DNA of 5,163 nucleotides from an uncultured Eubacteriales bacterium. GTDB lineage: Bacteria > Bacillota > Clostridia > Oscillospirales > Acutalibacteraceae. A program made the position numbers and the translations under genes. Where the stretch lies: NCBI GenBank assembly GCA_900322105.1, contig ONYV01000108.1, positions 1-5,163 on the forward strand. The letters are read 5' to 3'. The notes below the pieces were generated by a model. That model did no database searches. It was not told the DNA's origin and saw only the letters and a list, made by a program, of their open reading frames with translations. Positions 1 to 5,163 of this stretch are shown piece by piece; positions within the stretch are counted from its first letter, which is position 1, and each line of letters starts with the position of its first letter.

Positions 1-235
1 CGAAGAAAATCTCAAGGGCTGGAAGAAAAACCGTATCTCAAAGATATCGCTGGCAATTCTGCGGATCGCTGTGTTTGAAATGCTCTATATCGATAACAGA
101 GAGCTTCCTGTCAGTGTGTCGATCAACGAAGCAGTCGAGCTTACAAAAAGCTATTCGACCGACAAAGACGCTTCTTTTGTCAACGGTGTGCTGGGCGCAG
201 CGTCAAGAACGCTTGAGAAAAGCGGTGAGAGCTGA
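1..235 (+). CDS. nusB: Transcription antitermination factor NusB, C-terminal part (5' truncated by window edge)
   Basis: The first complete codon is at position 2, and 77 residues are visible before the TGA at 233-235. NusB is a small all-helical RNA-binding protein that pairs with NusE (ribosomal protein S10) on boxA RNA and promotes antitermination, notably on rRNA operons. The visible part matches the C-terminal half of the family: a tryptophan followed by RISKISLAILRIAVFEML (helix with the LR-A-EML pattern), then the LPVSVSINEAVELTKSYS segment, corresponding to the family's P-x-V-x-INEAVELAK motif, then FVNGVLG near the end. The N-terminal half lies outside the window, so start and full length are unknown. 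The stop codon overlaps the next start as TGATG, so the downstream gene is on the same transcript and probably translated by coupling. Identification rests on recognised motifs and is firm. Confidence 0.93.
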   Translation, partial: EENLKGWKKNRISKISLAILRIAVFEMLYIDNRELPVSVSINEAVELTKSYSTDKDASFVNGVLGAASRTLEKSGES

Positions 236-1182
236 TGGCGGCTTTTCTTGGGATCGATACCAGCAACTACACCACCTCTGCGTCACTTTATTTGAGCGAC
301 AGAGGCATTGTGCAGAAAAAACGGCTGCTCCCTGTCAGACACGGCGAATGCGGACTGCGCCAGAGTGATGCGGTGTTTCATCACACAAAACAGCTTCCCG
401 AGATCATTTCCGAGCTGATGAGCGAATATCGGGGACAAATTGATGCGATCGGTGTTTCCGACCGTCCGAGAGATGCAGAAGGCTCCTATATGCCGTGCTT
501 TTTAGTCGGCGCAGGTACAGCGTCGTCACTTTCTTCTGTGCTGAATGTGCCGCTCTATACTTTTTCACACCAAAGCGGACATATCGCTGCGGCGGTCTAT
601 TCCGCAGGATGTCCCGAACTGCTCAGACAGCCGTTTTTAGCATTTCATGTTTCGGGCGGTACAACAGAAGCCGTACTGGTCACGCCTGACGCTGAAAAGA
701 TCTTCAAGACAGAGATCGTTGCCAAAACGCTTGATCTGAACGCAGGTCAGCTCATCGACAGGGTCGGCGTGATGATGGGACTGTCCTTTCCCTGCGGAAA
801 AGAGCTGGAAGCGCTTGCCGCCCGCTGCGAAATATATCCGAAAACAAAGGCCACGCTCAAAGGCGCTGACTGCTGTCTTTCGGGCATTGAAAACGTTTGC
901 AGGAAGGCTTTTGAAACAGGTGCATCCAAAGAAGAAACGGCGCTGCTGTGTCTTTCGTATGTAGAAGCGACACTCAGCGGAATGTGTCAGAAGCTGCTTT
1001 CGCAATTTGGCGATCTGCCGATCGTGTTTGCAGGCGGTGTGATGTCTGACAGGATCATCCGTGAAAGACTTCAAAAACGCTTTTCTGCTTTCTTTGCCGA
1101 ACCTGCTTTCTCGGCGGATAATGCCGCAGGGATCGCCTATCTGTGCAGCCAAAAGCACCTTCAAGGCAAACAGTTGCTTTAA
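235..1182 (+). CDS. TsaD/Kae1-family (peptidase M22, Gcp-like) paralogue, often annotated O-sialoglycoprotein endopeptidase
   Basis: This 315-residue protein has an ASKHA-type ATPase fold related to TsaD, the enzyme that transfers threonylcarbamoyl to A37 of tRNA. Visible landmarks in order are: phosphate-1 loop GIDTSNYTTSA (residues 6-16); HQSGH (112-116), matching the metal-binding HxEGH of TsaD; phosphate-2 loop VSGGTTE (139-145); DLNAGQLIDRVGVMMGLSFPCG (167-188), matching the TsaD segment AxGExxDKxxRxLGLxYPGG; AGGVMSDRIIRERL (266-279); and SADNAAG (293-299), holding the third metal-ligand aspartate (D295). The two histidines and the aspartate are kept. The acidic residues after the first loop serine (CDD/CDE in TsaD) are NYT here, and the glutamate of HxEGH is serine. 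It is also shorter than the usual ~340 residues. I therefore call it a paralogue rather than TsaD itself; its substrate is unknown. ATG 235 is chosen because it overlaps the nusB stop (TGATG); only a weak purine-rich stretch precedes it, consistent with coupling. The old peptidase name is historical. Confidence 0.82.
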   Translation: MAAFLGIDTSNYTTSASLYLSDRGIVQKKRLLPVRHGECGLRQSDAVFHHTKQLPEIISELMSEYRGQIDAIGVSDRPRDAEGSYMPCFLVGAGTASSLSSVLNVPLYTFSHQSGHIAAAVYSAGCPELLRQPFLAFHVSGGTTEAVLVTPDAEKIFKTEIVAKTLDLNAGQLIDRVGVMMGLSFPCGKELEALAARCEIYPKTKATLKGADCCLSGIENVCRKAFETGASKEETALLCLSYVEATLSGMCQKLLSQFGDLPIVFAGGVMSDRIIRERLQKRFSAFFAEPAFSADNAAGIAYLCSQKHLQGKQLL

Positions 1183-1202
1183 GTATATACCATTGTTATT
1201 TC

Positions 1203-1260
1203 AACGAAAAGACGGCGGCTTGTCCTGCAAAAATGTCGGAGCTGCCTTCTTTCCGTTTTT
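1203..1260 (+). terminator. Probable intrinsic terminator after the nusB/TsaD-like operon
   Basis: An imperfect inverted repeat pairs 1203-1220 with 1240-1257. AACG pairs with CGTT, AAAGA with TCTTT, and GGCGGCT with AGCTGCC (one G-U pair), with single mismatches between these blocks and a 19-nt loop. The 3' arm runs into TTTTT at 1256-1260. It sits 20 nt after the TsaD-like stop codon. The long loop and two mismatches make it weaker than a textbook terminator, so partial read-through into glmM is possible. It ends only about 35 nt before the glmM start, leaving little room for a separate glmM promoter. Confidence 0.65.
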
Positions 1261-1295
1261 GCTGTTATCATAAAAAATAAAAAGGAGAGAGAGTC

Positions 1296-2651
1296 ATGGG
1301 AAGATTATTCGGAACAGACGGCGCAAGGGGAGTCGCCAATACGGAACTGACGGGCGAGCTTGCGATGAACATCGGCAGAGCCGCCGCAATGGTTCTGACC
1401 GAAAGCGGCAGCACAAAGCATCCTAAGGTACTCATCGGCAAGGATACCCGTTTGTCGTCCTATATGTTGGAAGGTGCGCTGATCGCAGGTCTTTGCTCAG
1501 TCGGCGCAGATGTGATGCTGCTGGGAGCAGTGCCGACGCCTGCTGTCGCTTATCTTGTCAGGAAGTACCAAGCAGACGCAGGCATCATGATCTCTGCGTC
1601 ACACAATCCGTTTGAATTTAACGGCATCAAGATCTTTTCGGGTGACGGCTATAAGCTGCCCGACGCTCTTGAAGCGGAAATCGAAGCCATCGTGATCGAC
1701 AAGGCAAAGCCCTATCCTGCGCCGACAGGCGACGGTCTTGGCAGGGTGTTTCGTGCGGAAAATGCAAGAGAAGACTATATTGAACACATCATCTCGACCG
1801 TTCCGTACCGTCTGGACGGCATGAGGATCGCCATTGACTGCTCCAACGGTTCTGCGTTTGCAACGGCAGAGAAACTCTTCACAACACTGGGTGCGGAATG
1901 CCATATGCTGGCAGATCATCCCGACGGTACAAATATCAACGACAACTGCGGCTCGACCCATCTCGAAACACTGCAAAAATATGTGGTGGAAAACGGACTT
2001 CAGGCAGGTGTCGCCTTTGACGGCGATGCAGACAGATGTCTTGCGGTGGACGAAAATGGCAATGTGATCGACGGCGATTTCATTATGGCGATCTGTGCGA
2101 TGGATCTTGCCTCCAGAAACAAGCTCAGCAAAAACACCGCCGTGGGAACGGTCATGTCTAACATGGGATTCAGCCGTTTCTGTACGGACAACGGACTGAA
2201 ATTCGTTTCTACAAATGTCGGTGACCGCTATGTTCTTGAAACGATGCTGCGTGACGGCTACAACTTCGGCGGCGAACAGTCGGGTCATGTGATTTTTCTT
2301 GATTATTCCACCACAGGTGACGGTCAGCTGACGGCGGTGCAGCTGCTCAGCCTTGTCAACAGACGTCAGGCGCAGCTTTCCAGTATCGCTACGCTGATGA
2401 CGCGCTATCCGCAGGTACTGCTGAATGTCCGTGTGACAAACGAAGGAAAGCTCCATTTCTTTACCAATCAGGCGATCAAAAATAAGATCGAAGAGGTCAA
2501 GGAAGAACTTGGAGAAGACGGCAGGATCTTAGTGCGCTTGTCAGGTACAGAGCCGCTTGTCCGTGTTATGCTCGAGGGCAGCGACAAAGACAAGATCACT
2601 CGTCTTGCGCAGGAAACCGCCGACCTGATCCGTGAAAAGATCGGCTTGTAA
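1296..2651 (+). CDS. glmM: Phosphoglucosamine mutase GlmM
   Basis: GlmM converts glucosamine-6-phosphate to glucosamine-1-phosphate in the cytoplasm, the step between GlmS and GlmU in UDP-N-acetylglucosamine synthesis for peptidoglycan and other cell-wall polymers. The 451 residues match the family's usual ~445-450. The four alpha-D-phosphohexomutase domains are marked by: the N-terminal GRLFGTDGARG (2-12); the active-site loop ISASHNP (99-105) with S102 as the expected phosphoserine; the Mg-binding loop DGDADR (D242, D244, D246); the sugar-specificity loop GEQSGH (326-331); and the phosphate-binding loop RLSGTEP (414-420) followed by R423. The GEQSGH form and the opening GTDGxRG distinguish it from phosphomannomutase/phosphoglucomutase. 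All catalytic residues are present. ATG 1296 is supported by AAAGGAGAG at 1281-1289. A probable terminator lies just upstream and I see no convincing sigma-A promoter between, so expression may rely on read-through or a promoter I cannot resolve. The next gene follows after 65 nt without a terminator. Confidence 0.97.
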   Translation: MGRLFGTDGARGVANTELTGELAMNIGRAAAMVLTESGSTKHPKVLIGKDTRLSSYMLEGALIAGLCSVGADVMLLGAVPTPAVAYLVRKYQADAGIMISASHNPFEFNGIKIFSGDGYKLPDALEAEIEAIVIDKAKPYPAPTGDGLGRVFRAENAREDYIEHIISTVPYRLDGMRIAIDCSNGSAFATAEKLFTTLGAECHMLADHPDGTNINDNCGSTHLETLQKYVVENGLQAGVAFDGDADRCLAVDENGNVIDGDFIMAICAMDLASRNKLSKNTAVGTVMSNMGFSRFCTDNGLKFVSTNVGDRYVLETMLRDGYNFGGEQSGHVIFLDYSTTGDGQLTAVQLLSLVNRRQAQLSSIATLMTRYPQVLLNVRVTNEGKLHFFTNQAIKNKIEEVKEELGEDGRILVRLSGTEPLVRVMLEGSDKDKITRLAQETADLIREKIGL

Positions 2652-2716
2652 ATAACAGCTCGATCTTTAGACAGCAAACACAGCGTTCAAAGCGGAACAA
2701 GGGAAGGTGTATCATT

Positions 2717-3679
2717 ATGGCAAATGTCAGCGTGTCCGTTATTATACCGTGTAAAAATATCATGCATCAGATCGGAAATATCATCATTGAGATCGCAGAG
2801 GAACTGAAGGATACCGAAGCAGAGTTTATTGTCATTGATATGAATTCCTCCGATGAAAGCGTGATCCGTGCGCTTGAAGTCATCAAAAAACAGGATCTCA
2901 GAGGGTGCGTGATCCAGAGCGGCGGCGGCAGTATCAGTTCGGCGCTGAATACGGGCATCTATAAATCGGATGGAAAGTACATCACGCTCGTGCATCCGGG
3001 AAGACGGTACAAAAACTATATCCCTGCCTATCTTGATACGGCAGATGAAACGGGCGCAGAGTTTATCATTGCAAAACCGTCAGGTGACAGCGCTGTTTCT
3101 CTTTCGGAAAATGTCCGCCGCAAGACAGGGGCGTCCATAAAGCCCAACGCAGCAGAGGTGATGAGCGATCTGATCTATTCACGCATCTATTTTGATTTTT
3201 ATGCGCTGGTGCTGAAAAGAGAATTTGTCCTGCGGCATCATATCAAGTTTTATGAAGAATGCAATTACGGCTATGTGGAAGCCTTTATCTATAATCTGCT
3301 GCTTCACAGCCCGCAGATCGCTTTCAGTGATATCACACTCGAACGTCTGCCCGAATCTGCAGGCGCCGGAAAGGAAACAGCATCAGAAAACATCAACTGC
3401 TATGAGAGGATCGATGCGATGCTCAAAGTATACGAAACGATGAAGCTGCAAAGAAGAGAAAATCTTCGTTTGGTGGAAATGTTTGAGTGTCAGAAGCTGC
3501 CGTCCGTAATCATGTCGGTGGCAAATATGCTCAGAAAGCAGGGCTTTTCAACAGCGGCAATCAAAAAATCCCTGAAAGTGAAGGGCTACAGCACTTATCT
3601 GAAAGTATCCTCTCTGACATCTCCTGAACTTAAAAAGAAAATATTCCAGTTCAAACTGCTCCCGTGGGCTTTTCAGTGA
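2717..3679 (+). CDS. GT2-like (GT-A fold) glycosyltransferase-family protein, probably lacking the DxD metal motif
   Basis: The N-terminal half of this 320-residue protein resembles family 2 glycosyltransferases. VSVSVIIPCKN (4-14) matches the first beta strand of the nucleotide-sugar fold, EFIVIDMNSSDES (36-48) matches the VDDGSTDGT motif, and SSALNTGIYKSDGKYITLVHPGRRY (74-98) matches the N-x-G-x-x-x-AxGxYIxFLDxDD segment. At the place of the DxD that binds the metal and UDP-sugar, the sequence reads HPGRR (93-97). The usual ED near the acceptor base is also not evident in CNYGYVEAF (182-190), although E188 is close. The C-terminal ~100 residues are basic and helical-looking, without a recognised domain. 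I see no signal peptide or membrane segment, so it is probably cytoplasmic or peripheral. ATG 2717 is preceded by GGGAAGG (2701-2707). It lies 65 nt after glmM with no terminator between, so the two are probably co-transcribed. A link to cell-wall or exopolysaccharide synthesis is inference; it may be inactive or use an altered mechanism. Confidence 0.7.
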   Translation: MANVSVSVIIPCKNIMHQIGNIIIEIAEELKDTEAEFIVIDMNSSDESVIRALEVIKKQDLRGCVIQSGGGSISSALNTGIYKSDGKYITLVHPGRRYKNYIPAYLDTADETGAEFIIAKPSGDSAVSLSENVRRKTGASIKPNAAEVMSDLIYSRIYFDFYALVLKREFVLRHHIKFYEECNYGYVEAFIYNLLLHSPQIAFSDITLERLPESAGAGKETASENINCYERIDAMLKVYETMKLQRRENLRLVEMFECQKLPSVIMSVANMLRKQGFSTAAIKKSLKVKGYSTYLKVSSLTSPELKKKIFQFKLLPWAFQ

Positions 3680-3682
3680 CGC

Positions 3683-3718
3683 AAAACCGCAAGTATGACT
3701 CTTGCGGTTTTTGCTTTT
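3683..3718 (+). terminator. Intrinsic terminator after the glmM/GT2-like operon
   Basis: A strong hairpin starts 4 nt after the GT2-like stop codon. AAAACCGCAAG (3683-3693) pairs with CTTGCGGTTTT (3701-3711), with a 7-nt loop TATGACT. The downstream arm is T-rich (TTTTTGCTTTT), and the upstream A-run could let it act on the opposite strand too, although no gene on that strand needs it. The position and perfect 11-bp stem make this the clearest terminator in the window. Confidence 0.9.
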
Positions 3719-3849
3719 CAAAGGGGAAAAATTGGCACTGCCGAGAAAATGAAAAGTTTGCAGAGTCCGCAGACACAGTCTCCGACAGGAGGCTCGGAGG
3801 ACGGAATCCTCTGACGATTCAAAAACCCTTGCGGAAACTGTCATTTCTC
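3719..3849. other. Non-coding spacer between the terminator and the ruvC promoter, with a potentially structured segment
   Basis: I see no credible gene here: the only open frame through it begins inside the end of the preceding gene and has no ribosome binding site. The segment 3761-3813 can fold. CAGAG (3761-3765) pairs with CTCTG (3809-3813), TCCG (3766-3769) with CGGA (3802-3805), and CTCCGA (3780-3785) with TCGGAG (3794-3799, 8-nt loop). GAATC (3804-3808) and GATTC (3816-3820) offer an alternative hairpin. No known RNA class was recognised and no good promoter for it is visible, so this could be chance pairing. No GAAC-N4-GTTC LexA-type box is present. Confidence 0.4.
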
Positions 3850-3878
3850 TTGCTACAGGGGGTAAAATATGATAGAAT
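3850..3878 (+). promoter_or_regulatory. Probable sigma-A promoter for the ruvC operon, with extended -10
   Basis: The -35 element TTGCTA (3850-3855) is separated by exactly 17 nt from the -10 element TAGAAT (3873-3878), which matches TATAAT at five of six positions. A TG at 3870-3871, one base before the -10, gives an extended -10 as is common in Firmicutes. The predicted start is near 3885, giving a leader of about 40 nt before ruvC. The position just after a terminator and just before the operon supports it. TATGAT (3868-3873) is an alternative -10 with a poorer -35. Confidence 0.72.
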
Positions 3879-3924
3879 AGGTAAGTGAAATGAATAAAGA
3901 CAGTGCAGGATAAGGAGCAGGGAA

Positions 3925-4437
3925 ATGAGGATTTTAGGGATTGACCCGGGGTATGCGATCGTGGGGTATGGTGTGATCGAATTTAGCGGCGGCAGATACT
4001 ATGCCATTGATTACGGCGCAGTCACAACAGATGCGGAAACGCCCTTTCCGCTCAGACTGCAGCAGATCTATAACGGCATATTGTCTGTCATCATCAAAAA
4101 CGATCCCGATGAAATGTCGATCGAACGGCTGTACTTTCAGAATAACCAGAAAACAGCTATTGACGTGGCGCAGGCAAGGGGCGTTATCATGTTAGCGGCG
4201 CAAAACAGCAATATCCCGATCAGCGAATATACTCCTTTGCAGGTGAAAACGGCGGTAACAGGTTACGGTCAGGCGCATAAGCCGCAGGTGATGGAAATGA
4301 CAAGACGGCTGCTGAAGCTCGAAAAAGTACCGAAGCCCGATGATACTGCCGATGCGCTGGCGATCGCCATTTGTCATGCGCAAAGCTCAGGCACCAGACT
4401 CAGAACTCTGCTGAATCAAAGGAGGAGCGGAACATGA
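3925..4437 (+). CDS. ruvC: Crossover junction endodeoxyribonuclease RuvC
   Basis: RuvC is the Holliday-junction resolvase. As a dimer it makes symmetric Mg-dependent nicks in four-way junctions during homologous recombination and repair, working with the RuvAB branch-migration motor. The 170-residue length is normal for the family. All four catalytic carboxylates of its RNase H-like fold are visible: D7 in ILGIDPGYAIVGYG (3-16), E67 in IERLYF (66-71), and D140 and D143 in PDDTADALAIAICHA (138-152). The conserved NQKTAIDVAQARGV (74-87) and YTPLQVKTAVTGYGQAHKPQV (102-122) blocks are also present. ATG 3925 is supported by AAGGAG at 3912-3917 (7-nt spacing). It is the first gene after the promoter at 3850-3878. 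Its stop overlaps the next start as ATGA (4434-4437), so translation of the following gene is likely coupled. No LexA-type operator is visible upstream. Confidence 0.97.
   Translation: MRILGIDPGYAIVGYGVIEFSGGRYYAIDYGAVTTDAETPFPLRLQQIYNGILSVIIKNDPDEMSIERLYFQNNQKTAIDVAQARGVIMLAAQNSNIPISEYTPLQVKTAVTGYGQAHKPQVMEMTRRLLKLEKVPKPDDTADALAIAICHAQSSGTRLRTLLNQRRSGT
4418..4425 (+). promoter_or_regulatory. Ribosome binding site that fixes the start of the histidine-phosphatase gene
   Basis: AAAGGAGG lies inside the 3' end of ruvC, 8 nt before ATG 4434. It selects that ATG over the in-frame ATG at 4371, which has no such site and would add 21 residues not resembling the family ahead of the typical beta-strand-RHA opening. 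Confidence 0.85.
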
Positions 4438-5021
4438 CAACGCTGTATTTTGTCCGTCACGCTCAGCCTGATTACCGCACAGGGGACAATCCAACCTTTG
4501 CGCTTTCGGAGGAAGGGGAAAAGGACGCACTGTCAGCAGCAGATCATTTGAAAGACATCCGCTTTGATGCGGCGGTCAGCAGTCCTTACCGCAGAAGTAT
4601 TGACACCATCCGTCCGATCATCCTTTCGCAGAAGCTAAAGCTGAAAACGGACATTCGCCTGCGAGAACGGGACAATGCAGGACGCGGCAGCAATACGCCC
4701 GAGATGTTCAGAAGACGATGGAATGATTTTGATTATCACGAAGCAGGCGGCGAAAGCCTTCGCTCAACGCAGGACAGAAATATTGCCGCTGTCAGCGATA
4801 TTCTGCATGAGTTTACGGACAAGACCGTTCTGATCGGCACTCACGGCACAGCGCTTGCGGTGATTCTGAACTATTATGATCCCTCTTTCGGACTAAACGG
4901 CTTTTTGCGGATGATCGACTTCATGCCCTGCATCATCCGCATGACGTTTGACGGAGCGCAGCTTTCAGAACAGAAAGAACTGTTCTATATCAAAAAAGAA
5001 TTTCACGGTGTAACAGACTGA
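4434..5021 (+). CDS. Histidine phosphatase family protein (phosphoglycerate mutase-like)
   Basis: This 195-residue protein belongs to the histidine phosphatase superfamily, which transfers a phosphate from a substrate to an active-site histidine and usually hydrolyses it. Family landmarks are: LYFVRHAQ (4-11) with R8 and the nucleophile H9; the second arginine in SSPYRRSIDT (49-58), probably R54; the acid E78 in LRERDN (76-81); and the second histidine in LIGTHGTAL (133-141), H137. The catalytic set looks complete. The length fits small broad-specificity phosphatases (GpmB/CobC/PhoE-like) rather than the ~230-250-residue glycolytic enzyme, but the substrate cannot be told from sequence. It lies between ruvC and ruvA, overlaps the ruvC stop by 4 nt, and is followed by ruvA after 19 nt, so all three are likely one transcript. 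I know of no role for such a phosphatase in recombination. Cytoplasmic; no signal peptide or membrane segment. Confidence 0.9.
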   Translation: MTTLYFVRHAQPDYRTGDNPTFALSEEGEKDALSAADHLKDIRFDAAVSSPYRRSIDTIRPIILSQKLKLKTDIRLRERDNAGRGSNTPEMFRRRWNDFDYHEAGGESLRSTQDRNIAAVSDILHEFTDKTVLIGTHGTALAVILNYYDPSFGLNGFLRMIDFMPCIIRMTFDGAQLSEQKELFYIKKEFHGVTD

Positions 5022-5040
5022 ATTGAAGGAGGAACCAACA

Positions 5041-5163
5041 TGATATACAGTTTAAGCGGAAAACTCATTCATACCGAACCGAATTTTGCGGTGATCGAAT
5101 GCGGAGGGGTGGGGTACAAATGCCTTGTCACGATGAATACGATCAGATCTTTGCCAAGAGTCG
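5041..5163 (+). CDS. ruvA: Holliday junction branch migration protein RuvA, N-terminal part (3' truncated by window edge)
   Basis: RuvA is the tetrameric protein that binds Holliday junctions in a square-planar form and loads the RuvB helicase. Only 41 codons are visible, ending exactly at the window edge. MIYSLSGKLIH (1-11) matches the typical MIxxLxGxL opening of the OB-fold domain I. FAVIECGGVGYKCLV (16-30) contains the highly conserved DVxGVGY-type strand and loop. The acidic pin and the HhH and RuvB-binding domains lie beyond the window. ATG 5041 is supported by AAGGAGG at 5026-5032 (8-nt spacing). Its position downstream of ruvC supports the call; ruvB would be expected next. Confidence 0.93.

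Noticed and set aside
637..1164. 175-codon open frame on the minus strand opposite the TsaD-like gene
   Set aside because: It is fully contained in a well-supported gene, with no recognisable motif, promoter or ribosome binding site.
1174..1202. Possible promoter after the TsaD-like gene (TTGCTT with TGTTAT)
   Set aside because: The spacing is only 15 nt and both boxes are weak. Transcripts from here would also meet the hairpin at 1203-1260.
1599..2456. 285-codon open frame on the minus strand opposite glmM
   Set aside because: It lies wholly inside glmM, whose motifs are unambiguous. The cysteine/histidine/arginine-rich translation resembles no family and is typical of an antisense shadow frame.
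2652..2716. Search for a terminator or promoter between glmM and the GT2-like gene
   Set aside because: No hairpin with a T-run and no good -35/-10 pair was found, so co-transcription is the simpler reading.
3664..3888. 74-codon open frame across the spacer before ruvC
   Set aside because: It starts inside the GT2-like gene, crosses the terminator hairpin and the promoter, has no ribosome binding site, and its translation matches nothing.
3890..3913. Seven-codon reading frame (MNKDSAG) in the ruvC leader, ending next to the ruvC ribosome binding site
   Set aside because: The predicted transcript would begin only about 5 nt before its ATG, there is no ribosome binding site, and so short a frame is expected by chance.
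4371..4433. Upstream in-frame ATG giving a 216-residue phosphatase
   Set aside because: The extra 21 residues read through the ruvC 3' end, do not look like family sequence, and lack a ribosome binding site; ATG 4434 has a strong one.

Overview
The window looks like a stretch of bacterial chromosome made of housekeeping genes, all on the + strand. The gene content, the AAGGAGG-type ribosome binding sites, the balanced base composition by eye and the presence of a TsaD-like paralogue directly after nusB suggest a Firmicute of class Clostridia, possibly Ruminococcus/Oscillospiraceae-like. That placement is inference; no marker gene was searched.

Layout. (1) Positions 1-1260 hold the 3' end of nusB, a translationally coupled TsaD/Kae1-family paralogue (315 aa), and a long imperfect hairpin with a T-run that looks like a terminator. 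(2) Positions 1296-3718 hold glmM (phosphoglucosamine mutase), then a GT2-like glycosyltransferase whose catalytic-metal motif appears lost, closed by a clear intrinsic terminator 4 nt after its stop codon. (3) Positions 3719-3924 are a non-coding spacer with a potentially structured GC-rich segment, followed by a good sigma-A-type promoter with an extended -10. (4) Positions 3925-5163 are a Holliday-junction operon: ruvC, a histidine-phosphatase gene overlapping its stop codon, and the first 41 codons of ruvA, which runs off the window.

How the genes fit together. NusB is a transcription elongation/antitermination factor. The TsaD-like protein shares its transcript and probably its translation, but lacks several residues diagnostic of the true t6A enzyme. 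GlmM makes glucosamine-1-phosphate for UDP-GlcNAc and peptidoglycan, so a sugar-transferase-fold neighbour is plausible but unproven as a partner. RuvC and RuvA belong to the RuvABC resolvasome; the phosphatase between them has no obvious role in recombination.

I found no mobile element, CRISPR array, tRNA or rRNA, and no convincing new multi-gene system. The points most worth a second look are the two degenerate paralogues (TsaD-like and GT2-like), the phosphatase inserted in the ruv operon, and the structured spacer upstream of ruvC.
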